The position numbers and the translations under genes are program-made. A stretch of DNA of 64,000 nt from Nocardia iowensis (lineage in GTDB: Bacteria; Actinomycetota; Actinomycetes; Mycobacteriales; Mycobacteriaceae), in assembly GCF_019222765.1 (NCBI RefSeq), contig NZ_CP078145.1, positions 4,898,001-4,962,000 of the forward strand. The letters run 5' to 3'. A model generated the notes under the pieces. That model had not been told where the DNA came from. It saw nothing but the letters and a program-made list of their open reading frames with translations, and did no database searches. Below, in pieces: positions 25,864 through 34,370 of this stretch (its first letter is position 1; every line of letters starts with the position of its first letter).

Positions 25864-27011
25864 CGTGCCGAAATAGTCAGCGGGACAGCGGCATCGGCCC
25901 GGTCCGGCGGGTCGAGCAGGCCCGCGCGCCGGAGCAACGGCAGCACACCCTCACCGAACGTGTACGCCTCCTCCAGATGTGGCTGGCCGGACAGGATCAG
26001 ATGATCGGCGCCGAGTGCGTGTAATTCGGTAATGCGGTCGGCGACCTCCTCGTGGCTGCCGACCAGCGCGACACCGGCACCCGGCCGGACCAGACTGTAG
26101 CCTGCCCACATGTTCGGGTAGATCTCCAGCGAAGCGGCCGATTGGCCAGATGCGCCGTTGTGCAGCAACGCCATTCGGCGCTGCCCCTCGGATTGTGAGC
26201 GTTCGAAGCGGCGCTGCGCCTCGCGCACCCGGACCGGATCCATGCCGCGCAGGATGCGATCGGCCTCCGCCCACGCCAGTTCGGCGGTGTCCCGGCTGAT
26301 CACATGGAAGCGGGTGCCGAGCTGGATGGATCTGCCTTCCCGCGCGGCACATTCGCGTGCCTGATCGAACATTCGCGATATCTGCGGCGGCGTCTCACCC
26401 CAGGCGAGGTAAACGTCGGCATGTCGCGCCGCGGTCGTCCGCGCCGCGTCGGAGGAACCGCCCAAGAACACCGGCGGCGCGCTGGGCCAGGGACGGGTCA
26501 GCGTTGCCGCGGCAACGCGGTAGTGCTTCCCCTCGAAATGGAACGGGGGATGTTCGCGCGCGCCGCGCATGACGGTGAGGAATTCGCCTGCCCGCTCGTA
26601 GCGTTCGTCGTGACCGAGCCAATCGCCGTACCGGTGCTGCTCGTCTTCGTCGCCGCCCATCACCACATTGAGCAGCAGGCGCCCACCCGACAACCGCTGA
26701 CAGGTGGTGGCCATCTGCGCGGCCGTCAGCGGCGACAGCAGGCCGGGCCGGAAGGCGACCATGAACTGGAGCCGGGTCGTCTGCCCGCTCAGCGCCGCGG
26801 CGACCAGCCACGGGTCTTCGCAGAACAGCCCGGACGGCACCAGCGCTCCGGTGAAGCCGAGCCGGTCGGCGGCCATGGCGACCTGGGCGAGATAGTCGAT
26901 GTCCGGCTCGCGGCGGACGTCGGCGGCGGTCGTGGTTCCACCACCGGCCGGGCGCGCGATATTGCGGCCGTCGCCGTGCGAGGGAATGAACCAGTGGAGT
27001 CGCAGCGTCAT
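25860..27011 (-). CDS. LLM-class (SsuD-like) FMN-dependent monooxygenase
   Basis: 383-aa TIM-barrel flavin oxygenase using reduced FMN from a partner reductase. Starts LRLHWFIPSHGDGR, typical of the alkanesulfonate monooxygenase SsuD branch; also seen are RLSGGRLLLNVVMGGDE and PPVFLGGSSDAARTTAARHADVYLAWGE (in parts), and a C-terminal phosphate-binding area VALVGSHEEVADRI. ATG at 27011 is favoured by GGGAG upstream. Coupled by ATGA to the salicylate-type ligase. Within a natural-product locus such enzymes do oxidations or ring changes; in sulfur metabolism they release sulfite from sulfonates. The adjacent ligase favours the former, but a link to cysteine sulfur supply is possible. Confidence 0.85.
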   Translation of the reverse strand: MTLRLHWFIPSHGDGRNIARPAGGGTTTAADVRREPDIDYLAQVAMAADRLGFTGALVPSGLFCEDPWLVAAALSGQTTRLQFMVAFRPGLLSPLTAAQMATTCQRLSGGRLLLNVVMGGDEDEQHRYGDWLGHDERYERAGEFLTVMRGAREHPPFHFEGKHYRVAAATLTRPWPSAPPVFLGGSSDAARTTAARHADVYLAWGETPPQISRMFDQARECAAREGRSIQLGTRFHVISRDTAELAWAEADRILRGMDPVRVREAQRRFERSQSEGQRRMALLHNGASGQSAASLEIYPNMWAGYSLVRPGAGVALVGSHEEVADRITELHALGADHLILSGQPHLEEAYTFGEGVLPLLRRAGLLDPPDRADAAVPLTISAR

Positions 27012-27316
27012 TATTTCTCCCATATCGAGACGCCGGTCGGGCTCTTCCGCGGGAATCGCGTCTCGCCGGCGGGACACGCGGCCGGGCGGCCGGCGGGCTC
27101 GGCGCGATGAGATGAATTGCACGCTAGTCCGCAGGTGTCCCGGTGTCATCGACGTGCACCGCGATCGGGGCAGCGAAACATACGGCCTGCGAATCGAATC
27201 GGACGGCGGTGTCGCCCGACGATGGCGCGCATACAATTCAGGGCATCATCGTTCGGACGGGGCCGGGGCCCGGACGTTCTCCAGTCTTTCGATCAAGGCG
27301 ATTATTCGCGCAGGCG
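27012..27316. other. Divergent promoter region, no gene seen
   Basis: About 305 bp between the FMN oxygenase (minus) and the acyl-AMP ligase (plus). A TACAAT at 27232-27237 reads as a -10 box for the ligase; no good -35 box is placed before it. The ligase frame is open through part of this stretch, but the translated sequence shows no family similarity. Confidence 0.5.
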
Positions 27317-29032
27317 GTGGAATTGTTGGCAGCAGCTCGATCGGTACTCGACTGGCTCGAAAACCCGGCCGAAGACAACGGGATCCGGTTTTCCGGTCCG
27401 GACGGCACCTGGGATTTCTGGAGTTATTCGCGCCTTGCCGCGCTGACTCGACAATTCGCGGCCGGGCTGACCCAGCGCGGCATCGGTAACGGCCAGCGGG
27501 TCACCCTTATTCAGAGTTCCGGCCCGCATTTCGTCGCCTCGTTCTTCGGTGCGATGCTGGCGGGGGCCGTGCCGTCACCGGCGGCGCCGCCGCTGGTCTT
27601 CGGCGATATCGCCGCCTACGCCGACCATGTCAACGGCCTCGTACACACGGCGCGTTCGGCTCTCGTGGTGGCCGATGCCCAACTGGTCGACACCATCCGA
27701 GAAATCCTGGCCGATGCGGCCGCCGCGCCACCGGTCGCCGATTTCGGCGACGTGCCCGCGACCGAACCAGCCGACCGGACCGGCCGAACGTCAGCGCGCG
27801 ATTTGGCGCTGCTCCAATTCACCTCCGGCTCCACCGGACGTTCTCGCGGTGTCGAGGTGTCGCACGGGGCGCTGGCGAGCAATGTCGCCGCGATCCATCG
27901 GTGGCTGCGCTGGACACCGGCCGATGCCACGGCATCGTGGCTGCCCGTCCATCACGACATGGGCCTGATCGGGTGCCTGGTCGCGCCGGTGGTCATGGGC
28001 GGCGATCTGTGGTTGCTCGCACCCGGTGACTTTCTCCGCGAGCCAGCGCGATATCTGCGATGCTTCGGCGAGTTCGGCGCACGGCTGACCGCGATGCCGA
28101 ATTTCGGACTCGAATACGTGACCCGCCGGGTATCCCCGGATGCCTTGACGGACTGCGACTTCACGGCTTGGCGGGCCGTCATCATCGGCGCCGAGCACAT
28201 CGATCCGGATTCGTTGCGGCGATTCCACGCGGCGCTGGCTCCGTTCGGGCTCTCCCGCCAGGCGCTATTGCCCGCGTACGGGCTCGCGGAATCGACGCTG
28301 GCCGTCACCGGAGTACCGCTGGACGAAGACTGGACCTGCGCCATAGTCGATCCCGATGCGCTCGCGGTCGGATCCCCACTGCGTCAGGTGCCGGACGGGC
28401 AGCCGATAGTCGGATGCGGCCGACCACTCGCGGGACTGACCGTCAGCATCGTCGACAGTGATCGGGCAGAACTCTCGAACGGACCAGCCGAATTACCCGA
28501 AGGCACCGTCGGCGAGATCGTGGTGCGCGGGTCCTCGGTCGCCGACGGCTACGCCGACAGTCGTGACACCAGGACGACCACCCTCAGCGCTGGCGAGTTG
28601 CGTTCCGGCGACGCCGGTTTCGTCCTCGACGGGCAGCTGTTCGTGCTCGGCAGGCTCGGCGACAGCATCAAGATCCGGGGCACCACGGTCTTCGCCGAAG
28701 ATCTGGAGGCCGCGATGGCGGGCCTGGGCCTGCGCGCACACCGGTGCGCGGTGTTGCTGGGTATGCATCGGCAGCAGCCCACCGTCGTCGCGATGCTCGA
28801 ACAGGAATTGAGCGAATCCGCGATCGACACTCTGGTCGCGTTGCTGCGGCGGCGCACCGAGACCGCCAGGATCGTGCTCGTCACCGCCGCGCGCGGCGCC
28901 ATCGCGCGGACATCGAGCGGCAAAGTGCGCCGCCGTCAGTTGTGGAACGCGTTCGTCACCGGGCAGCTGCCGGGGACCGTGCTGTACGACACCCAGGAAC
29001 CGAAGCTGGCTACAGGAGGCCGACGCTCGTGA
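27317..29032 (+). CDS. Fatty acyl-AMP ligase (FAAL-like)
   Basis: About 571 aa from the GTG at 27317 (start uncertain; TTG codons at 27323/27326 or an earlier GTG are alternatives). FAAL proteins adenylate fatty acids and hand them to a carrier protein, not to CoA. Seen: LLQFTSGSTGRSRGVE (P-loop), WLPVHHDMGLIGCL (typical of FAALs, with HHDMGLIG), LPAYGLAESTL, and the C-terminal GRLGDSIKIRGTTVFAEDLE and SSGKVRRRQLW. The next gene, overlapping by GTGA, is a carrier protein, which supports direct loading. Chain length unknown. Confidence 0.87.
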   Translation: MELLAAARSVLDWLENPAEDNGIRFSGPDGTWDFWSYSRLAALTRQFAAGLTQRGIGNGQRVTLIQSSGPHFVASFFGAMLAGAVPSPAAPPLVFGDIAAYADHVNGLVHTARSALVVADAQLVDTIREILADAAAAPPVADFGDVPATEPADRTGRTSARDLALLQFTSGSTGRSRGVEVSHGALASNVAAIHRWLRWTPADATASWLPVHHDMGLIGCLVAPVVMGGDLWLLAPGDFLREPARYLRCFGEFGARLTAMPNFGLEYVTRRVSPDALTDCDFTAWRAVIIGAEHIDPDSLRRFHAALAPFGLSRQALLPAYGLAESTLAVTGVPLDEDWTCAIVDPDALAVGSPLRQVPDGQPIVGCGRPLAGLTVSIVDSDRAELSNGPAELPEGTVGEIVVRGSSVADGYADSRDTRTTTLSAGELRSGDAGFVLDGQLFVLGRLGDSIKIRGTTVFAEDLEAAMAGLGLRAHRCAVLLGMHRQQPTVVAMLEQELSESAIDTLVALLRRRTETARIVLVTAARGAIARTSSGKVRRRQLWNAFVTGQLPGTVLYDTQEPKLATGGRRS

Positions 29033-29349
29033 ACGACTCACTGCCCGAAGACAACGGACGCATGCGTTCAGAGGACGAGATCCGCTCGCTCATCAGGATT
29101 CTCATCCTCGAACTGGCGCCCGCACCCGACCGTGCCGACGCGAACGGCGACGCCCGCCTGGTCGACGACCTGGCATTCCATTCGCTGGCGCTGATCGAGA
29201 TGGCCTTCACCCTCGAGGACGAGTTCGATCTGGAACCGATCGACGAGGCGAGGGCTCGCCAGATCGCGACGATGCGCGATGTCGGGGACTACGTGGTCGC
29301 CGAACTGGCACAGCGCGGCGACCTGGCCGATGCGACGCAGGTCGGCTGA
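29029..29349 (+). CDS. Acyl carrier protein
   Basis: 106 aa. Phosphopantetheine site is the Ser in LVDDLAFHSLALIEMAF (usual D-S-L replaced by H-S-L), followed by EDEFDLEPIDE, the acidic helix II-III of carrier proteins. GTG start; AGGAGG (29014-29019) is nine bases upstream, and the first four bases overlap the ligase end. The likely acyl donor is the FAAL before it; likely acceptors are the free condensation domain gene that follows on the other strand or a tailoring dehydrogenase. Confidence 0.87.
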   Translation: MNDSLPEDNGRMRSEDEIRSLIRILILELAPAPDRADANGDARLVDDLAFHSLALIEMAFTLEDEFDLEPIDEARARQIATMRDVGDYVVAELAQRGDLADATQVG

Positions 29350-29448
29350 GCGGACGCGACTCGGCCGAACGAACATAACTCGGCCGAACGCAGCTGGGCT
29401 GAACGAACGCAGCTGGCTGTGCGGAAGCCCGTCAGCCGCGGACGCCGG
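29350..29448. repeat. Short direct repeats between convergent genes
   Basis: CTCGGCCGAACG occurs twice, at about 29361 and 29379, and GCTGAACGAACGCAGCTGG partly repeats CGAACGCAGCTGG. The 99-bp gap lies between the carrier protein and condensation-domain stops. No terminator hairpin with a T-run is seen. Confidence 0.55.
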
Positions 29449-30723
29449 TCAACCGAGTGAACGGATGCGACGTCCCGGTGCCGCGGCAACCGCGGCGGCG
29501 ATCTCTGCATAGTCCGCGAGCATCGCGTCGGCGGTGCCCGGATCGAGTCGTTGCTCGGTGAAGAACACCCGGACCGCCGTGTCATGAGCGGACGGCATCA
29601 CCGCGAATTCCAGGTCGAAGCGGCTGAGCACATCGGGAACCAGCGCCTCGATGGCGATGTCACCCGCGGTGATCGTCCGCTCGATCGGGGCGGCCGCGGC
29701 CTGGAAGACGACGCTGTCCACCGGCGTCCCCGCCCCGCTGGCCTTGGTGCGGAGCAGATGGTAGGGCATGCCCTGGTGGGTGAACGCGCCGACGACCGCC
29801 TCGTGCGCACGGCCTACGAGTTCGGTGAACGTGTCGTCCGGCGCGCAAAAGCTACGCAGCACAAGCAGGTTCGTGAGCTGGCCGACGGTACGTTGCGTCT
29901 CACGCCGGGAACGGTTGGCGAACAAGGAAGCAACCGACAGGTCGGTTTGTCCACTGAGGCGGTGCAGCAGGACGTAGAAGCAGGCGAGCAGCACCGCGAA
30001 CACCGTGGTGTGGCAGTCCCGCGCCAACTGCGCGAGCTGTTGGGACACCGGCTGACCGAGCGTGCGACTGCGGCTCGTCCGCTTTCCGGTCACGCCCGCC
30101 TCGAGCGGCTTCAGCGGCAGCTCGAGTGTCTGCAACCCGGCGAGGCGAGCCTCCCAGTATTCGCGGTGGCGGCGGCCTTGCGGACCGGCCAGGTAGCGCC
30201 GTTCTGCCGCGGCGAAGTCCGCGAACTGCCAGTCGACGGGCTCGGGATCGCGGCCGTCGAGTAGGGCGGCGAAGTCCTCCAAAAGGATTGTGCTGGACCA
30301 CAGATCGCACAACATATTGTGCACATTGAGGCAGAGAATCGCTTCCCGGTCGCCCAATTTCCACAACACCGCGCGCAGCGGGCGCACGGTCGCGTCGATC
30401 GGCGTGCGCAGTTCCCGGTATACCTCCTGGAAAGCGACCGAGGCGGCATCGGACCGCCCGGAAAGATCAACGACATTCGCCCGCACCGGAATCGGCTCCC
30501 CGATGGCCTGGGTCAATTCCCGGCCCTTACCGGTGAATGTGGTCCGCAGCGCTTCGTGCCGTTCGACAAGGGCCGACAATGCGGAATCCACGACAGCCGA
30601 GTCGACTGCACCGCGCAGGCGGCACAGGGTCGGACAGTTGAGCGCGCCGTGCCGATCCCGATATCGCTCCAGGAACCACAGCAGCCGCTGTCCGGTCGAT
30701 GCGGGTTCTTCGCGAATGGTCAT
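29449..30723 (-). CDS. Free-standing NRPS condensation-like domain, altered active site
   Basis: 424 aa, about one condensation (C) domain with no other domain. Family features: RHEALRTTF, the catalytic segment, then YWEARLAGLQTLELP and TVGQLTNLLVLR, HQGMPYHLL. In place of the HHxxxDG motif it has HNMLCDL at residues 135-141: the second His, the presumed base, is Asn136 (codon 30316-30318) and Gly is Leu, while Asp140 remains. It may be inactive as a condenser, may use another mechanism, or may recruit a P450 as the X domains of glycopeptide NRPS do (a P450 gene is divergent). All three are inference. Confidence 0.87.
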   Translation of the reverse strand: MTIREEPASTGQRLLWFLERYRDRHGALNCPTLCRLRGAVDSAVVDSALSALVERHEALRTTFTGKGRELTQAIGEPIPVRANVVDLSGRSDAASVAFQEVYRELRTPIDATVRPLRAVLWKLGDREAILCLNVHNMLCDLWSSTILLEDFAALLDGRDPEPVDWQFADFAAAERRYLAGPQGRRHREYWEARLAGLQTLELPLKPLEAGVTGKRTSRSRTLGQPVSQQLAQLARDCHTTVFAVLLACFYVLLHRLSGQTDLSVASLFANRSRRETQRTVGQLTNLLVLRSFCAPDDTFTELVGRAHEAVVGAFTHQGMPYHLLRTKASGAGTPVDSVVFQAAAAPIERTITAGDIAIEALVPDVLSRFDLEFAVMPSAHDTAVRVFFTEQRLDPGTADAMLADYAEIAAAVAAAPGRRIRSLG

Positions 30724-30814
30724 CGAAACCCCTTTGATGACACGAGGAAAACAGCAATTGCCGCTGCGGTCGACAATATTGCTTTACGAACAACAGCGCA
30801 CCGATACTGACCAG

Positions 30815-32038
30815 GTGGACGTCGACAAATCCGGCTTGCCGCCCCGGATAGAGGCGCACACCCTGACGATGCTGAATGACCCGTATCCGAAGTACGCGGA
30901 ACTGCGGCAGGCCGGGGCGTTGTGCCGGGGCGGGCCCGCGCAGTGGCTGGTCACCAGATACGTGGATGTGGCCGCGCTGCTGTCGGATCCGCGGCTGGCC
31001 CACCAATTTCCGGAGGCGTATCACCGGTTTTCGGCCGGGGACACCCCGATTCGATCGTTCTTCCAGCGCATCATCCTCGGCCGGGACCGGCCGGATCACA
31101 CGCACCTGCGCCGACTGATGGGGCAGGCGATCAGTCCTGGTCTGGTCCGGCGATTGCACGCGGACATCACCACGCTGGTCGACGACCTGCTGCTCAACGC
31201 TCAGGCCAAGGGCACTCTGGATCTGGTCGCGGACATCGCTTTTCCGCTTCCGGTCATGGTGGTCTGCCGACTACTCGGCATCTCCGCCGACGACCAGGAC
31301 GAGGTCCGGCCGCATGCGATCGACCTCGGTAAGGCATTCGCCGCGGTGGTCCCCGAGCAGGAGCGTCTCGCGGGCGGCCGTGCGGTCACCTGGTTGCGGG
31401 CCTACATCGACGAACTACTGGCGCAACGCCGTCGCAGGCCCGGCGACGATCTGCTCTCCCGCATGCTCACCGCCGAAGACGACGGACGCCGCCTCACCCA
31501 CGAAGACATCGTCGACAACGCCGTCTTCCTCTTCTTCGCCGGCTTCGAAACCACCACCAGCCTCATCGCCACCGGCTCCGCCGCACTCCTCCAACACCCC
31601 GACCAACTCGCACTACTCCGCCGACAACCCACCCACATACCCCACGCCATCGAAGAATTCCTCCGCTACGACGCACCGGTTCAGGTGACCGCTCGGCTCA
31701 CCAAACAACCCATCGCGATCGCAGGCCGGACGATCAAACCGGGGCGGGTCGTGGTGTTGTCGATCGGTTCGGCCAACCACGACGAACGGCAGTTTCACAA
31801 TCCAGAGCAGCTGGACGTCACCCGTGACCCCAACCCGCACTTGTCCTTCGGCGGCGGCATCCACTACTGCCTCGGCGCCAGCCTCGCCCGGATCGAGGCC
31901 ACGGTCCTGTTCACCGGGCTCATCGAACGATTCCCCACGATCGAACCCGCGGGCGCGCCCGTTCGCCAACTCGGTGCGAGTTTCCGATCGTTCGCCCGGC
32001 TGCCGGTCTACCTATCCGATCGTGCCGCGACGTCCTGA
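30815..32038 (+). CDS. Cytochrome P450 (cluster P450-1)
   Basis: About 407 aa from GTG at 30815; an upstream ATG at 30737 is also in frame, but 30815 gives an N-terminus like its paralogs. Seen: I-helix FFAGFETTTS, ExxR EEFLRYDAP, haem loop FGGGIHYCLG with Cys352. N-terminal ALCRGGPAQWLVTRY is shared by the P450s at 43063 and 45450, so these three form one subgroup. The stretch 31445-31678 is identical in DNA to the P450 at 43063. Divergent from the condensation-like gene. It ends three bases from the convergent class D monooxygenase. Substrate may be carrier-bound; not shown. Confidence 0.92.
   Translation: MDVDKSGLPPRIEAHTLTMLNDPYPKYAELRQAGALCRGGPAQWLVTRYVDVAALLSDPRLAHQFPEAYHRFSAGDTPIRSFFQRIILGRDRPDHTHLRRLMGQAISPGLVRRLHADITTLVDDLLLNAQAKGTLDLVADIAFPLPVMVVCRLLGISADDQDEVRPHAIDLGKAFAAVVPEQERLAGGRAVTWLRAYIDELLAQRRRRPGDDLLSRMLTAEDDGRRLTHEDIVDNAVFLFFAGFETTTSLIATGSAALLQHPDQLALLRRQPTHIPHAIEEFLRYDAPVQVTARLTKQPIAIAGRTIKPGRVVVLSIGSANHDERQFHNPEQLDVTRDPNPHLSFGGGIHYCLGASLARIEATVLFTGLIERFPTIEPAGAPVRQLGASFRSFARLPVYLSDRAATS
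31445..31678 (+). repeat. 234-bp block identical to P450 at 43702-43935
   Basis: No mismatch was found by reading both copies. It codes for the I-helix-to-K-helix part of P450-1. Its codons are almost all C-ending (ctc, acc, gcc, ccc), unlike the GCG/CTG-rich parts around it. Flanks diverge at once on both sides. Confidence 0.9.
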
Positions 32039-32041
32039 CTC

Positions 32042-33184
32042 TCAGCGCCACACCGCATCGCCTTCCAGCCCGGCCAGCCCCGCACCGAGGGTGCGGAAGA
32101 ACTCACGCCCGGTCACCGCATGCTGGGTCACGCTGTGGATGTCCCGAAACCGCCTCTGCACCGGTGAACTGTCGAAAACCGAAGAGCCACCGGCGAGTTC
32201 GTAGGCGGTGTCGACCACGCTCGCCGCCAGCCGGGTCACCGTCGCACCGGTCGCCCGCAAGGTGAGCCGGTCGACCGGTTCGGGGCTCGGCTCGACCGCG
32301 ACTCGCGCCTGGTCGGCCAGTAAAGCCTGTGCCGCAACGAGTTTCATCTGCGCTTCCCCGAGCCGGTCCTGGAACACCGGTGACTGTGCCAGTCCCTGCG
32401 CGCTGAACGCGGGTCGTTTCACCGCGGCCAGCTCGCAGATTTCGGCCAGCGCACCCGCCGCGATACCCACCGCGACCGCACCGATGACGAAGCCGAGCTG
32501 GTCGTTGATGACGAGCCCGTCCTGGCGGCGCACCCCCGCCTCGCCGAGGACCGTGCAACTGTACGACGCCGGACATTGTGTCGCGGCGGCCCGGACGTCG
32601 TGGCTGCCGGTGCCACGCAAGCCCAAGGACTGCCATGTGTCGATCACCTTGGCCGCGGCAGTCGGCACCACCATCATGCGCATCACCGGACGTTGCGCGG
32701 TATCCAATAGCGGCTTGCCGTCTTCGAAGACGACGCAGTGCAGGTAGAACCACTCGGCGTAGCGGCACCCGCTGACGAACGGCCACCGTCCGGTCACCCG
32801 CCAGCCGTCGGCCACCTCGACCGCGGCACCCTTCGGGGCGAGCGCTCCCGCGCCGATGACATCCGGTCCGGCAGCGTAGATCTCGTCGAATGACGCGTCC
32901 GGCAGCAGGCCGAAGATCAGCGGCGCCGAACTCAGCACGGCGACCAGCCACCCGGCAGCGCCGTCCGCCCGCGCGACCCGCTCGATGACACGCAGTGCGT
33001 CCGGCAGGCCGATATCGGCTCCGCCGTGCGAGCGTGGCACGAGCATCCGGAAGCACCCGGCGGCGGTCAGCTCGGCGAACAGATCGTCCGGAAGTTGGCG
33101 CGCGCGTTCGGCTTCGCCCGCACGCTTGGCGATATGCGGCAGCACGCTGTCGAGGTTCTCCAGAATCCGGGCTGATGATTCCAT
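32042..33184 (-). CDS. Class D flavin monooxygenase, acyl-CoA-dehydrogenase fold (HsaA/DszC-like)
   Basis: 380 aa. Resembles two-component flavin hydroxylases: N-terminal LPDDLFAELTAAGCFRMLVPRSHGG region, then GWRVTGRWPFVSGCRYAEW, and WQSLGLRGTGSHDV, the GTGSHDV segment being typical of this class. C-terminal GGSSVFDSSPVQRRFRDIHS is also usual, with the residue set used by FMN/FAD reductase-fed enzymes. The ATG at 33184 has AGGAG. It is last in the minus-strand operon after the two NRPS genes and thiazolinyl imide reductase, so it likely hydroxylates or desaturates the aryl or thiazoline product (inference). Its reductase partner is not in the window. Confidence 0.84.
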   Translation of the reverse strand: MESSARILENLDSVLPHIAKRAGEAERARQLPDDLFAELTAAGCFRMLVPRSHGGADIGLPDALRVIERVARADGAAGWLVAVLSSAPLIFGLLPDASFDEIYAAGPDVIGAGALAPKGAAVEVADGWRVTGRWPFVSGCRYAEWFYLHCVVFEDGKPLLDTAQRPVMRMMVVPTAAAKVIDTWQSLGLRGTGSHDVRAAATQCPASYSCTVLGEAGVRRQDGLVINDQLGFVIGAVAVGIAAGALAEICELAAVKRPAFSAQGLAQSPVFQDRLGEAQMKLVAAQALLADQARVAVEPSPEPVDRLTLRATGATVTRLAASVVDTAYELAGGSSVFDSSPVQRRFRDIHSVTQHAVTGREFFRTLGAGLAGLEGDAVWR

Positions 33185-33242
33185 CACTGCTCCTGTCGGG
33201 TCGCGCACCGAAAACCGGGCGCCCGGCGGCGGGCCCTTGGTG

Positions 33243-34370
33243 TCATCGCAGCGCCTCCGCCGGGTCGCTGTGCTGGGCGGCGTCGGCGATGTCCCGCAGG
33301 TCGTCGGCGGACAACCGGTGCACCGGGCCGAACCGCACCGGCGCGGGCGGGCCGAGCCGAGCCGCGACGTCCTGCCAGATCCGGCACAGGGCAAGGTGAT
33401 ATTGCCCCTCCCGCAACAGATCCGAACCGGCGGCCGCGCTGATCCAGGCGTGCGCCATGGCGCGCCCAGCGGCCGCGGGCCAGACCTTGCCGTACAGAGC
33501 GCGATAGTCGACCGGTTCCGGGGCGACCATGATCGTCGGGGTCGGCTGGTCAACCTCGGACGCATCGAACGCGCCGTGCCGAGGGAACCAGGGGCGCGGG
33601 CTCCACATCGTGGGGCCGTCCGTGCTCAGCATCGTCAGGTTTCCGCCCTCGGTGCCGAGGCAGATGCGGTGCAGCAGGTGCGCGTGCCGGTCGGGATCGC
33701 CCGCGTCCAGCTCGTTGTGCACCCGCAGCGTCACCGGGACCCCGGCCAGCACGCCGTGCAAACTGCGAAAGGGGGCGCCGGCCGGGGCCTCGGGAACCGG
33801 TGCCGGGTCGGCGAATTCGCACGGTCGTACGCCGCCGACCATCCGGGCGAGAATGTCGAGCAGGGCATAGGCCACTTGAAAGCCGCATGCCGCGTCGAGG
33901 TACACCGGCCGCTGGCGGCGCAGCAGGGCTCGGGTCATAGCGATGGTGGCGCGCACGACCGGCAGCTGCGGGTAGAAGGTGGTGAGCTGGTAGCCGACAC
34001 CATTGCGGCGGGCGGTGCGCAGGCACTCGGCCAACTCGTCGTGATGTACCGGATGTTCTTGCAGCACAGGGATACCGCGAGCCATCAGTTCGAGGGCGAG
34101 CGTGGTTCCTGGCCCGCCGAGCAGTCCGGAGCGGATCACCACGCACGCCATATCGATGCTTGCCGGTAGCTCGTCGACCGTCTTGAACAGGGGAACGCCG
34201 AACTCGCTTGCGCAGTCGAGTGATTCCGGACTGCCGCGCGCGAGGATGCCTGCCAGCTGCAAGGGAAAGCCCGGCTGCCGAAACGCTTCCAGGTAGGTTC
34301 GACCGAAACCGGTGCCGCACACCAGTGTCCGGGGCGCACCGCCGGTCGCGCCCGCCGGAACGGCGGTCAC
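33243..34370 (-). CDS. Thiazolinyl imide reductase (PchG/Irp3-like)
   Basis: 375-aa NADPH-dependent reductase that turns a carrier-bound thiazoline into a thiazolidine, as in pyochelin and yersiniabactin synthesis. Seen: LVCGTGFGRTYLEAF (Rossmann start peculiar to this family), LQLAGILARGSPES, LQEHPVHHDELAE, and the later HLLHRICLGTEGGNL segment. Overlaps the end of NRPS 2 by ATGA, which ties it to that assembly line. It predicts that one of the two cysteine-derived rings is reduced. This gene is the most specific marker that the NRPS pair is pyochelin-like. Confidence 0.92.
   Translation of the reverse strand: MTAVPAGATGGAPRTLVCGTGFGRTYLEAFRQPGFPLQLAGILARGSPESLDCASEFGVPLFKTVDELPASIDMACVVIRSGLLGGPGTTLALELMARGIPVLQEHPVHHDELAECLRTARRNGVGYQLTTFYPQLPVVRATIAMTRALLRRQRPVYLDAACGFQVAYALLDILARMVGGVRPCEFADPAPVPEAPAGAPFRSLHGVLAGVPVTLRVHNELDAGDPDRHAHLLHRICLGTEGGNLTMLSTDGPTMWSPRPWFPRHGAFDASEVDQPTPTIMVAPEPVDYRALYGKVWPAAAGRAMAHAWISAAAGSDLLREGQYHLALCRIWQDVAARLGPPAPVRFGPVHRLSADDLRDIADAAQHSDPAEALR

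Noticed and set aside
29350..29448. CRISPR-like repeats
   Set aside because: Only two or three short imperfect copies with no regular spacers and no cas genes.
30737..30814. N-terminal extension of P450-1 from the ATG at 30737
   Set aside because: The extra residues do not match paralogs and would occupy the divergent promoter with the condensation-like gene; the GTG at 30815 is preferred but not proved.
32042..33184. Fatty-acid beta-oxidation acyl-CoA dehydrogenase
   Set aside because: The GTGSHDV segment and operon place fit class D flavin hydroxylases, although the fold is shared.
33243..34370. Ordinary Gfo/Idh oxidoreductase
   Set aside because: The start and internal motifs and the overlap with a Cy-type NRPS fit the thiazolinyl imide reductase family better.
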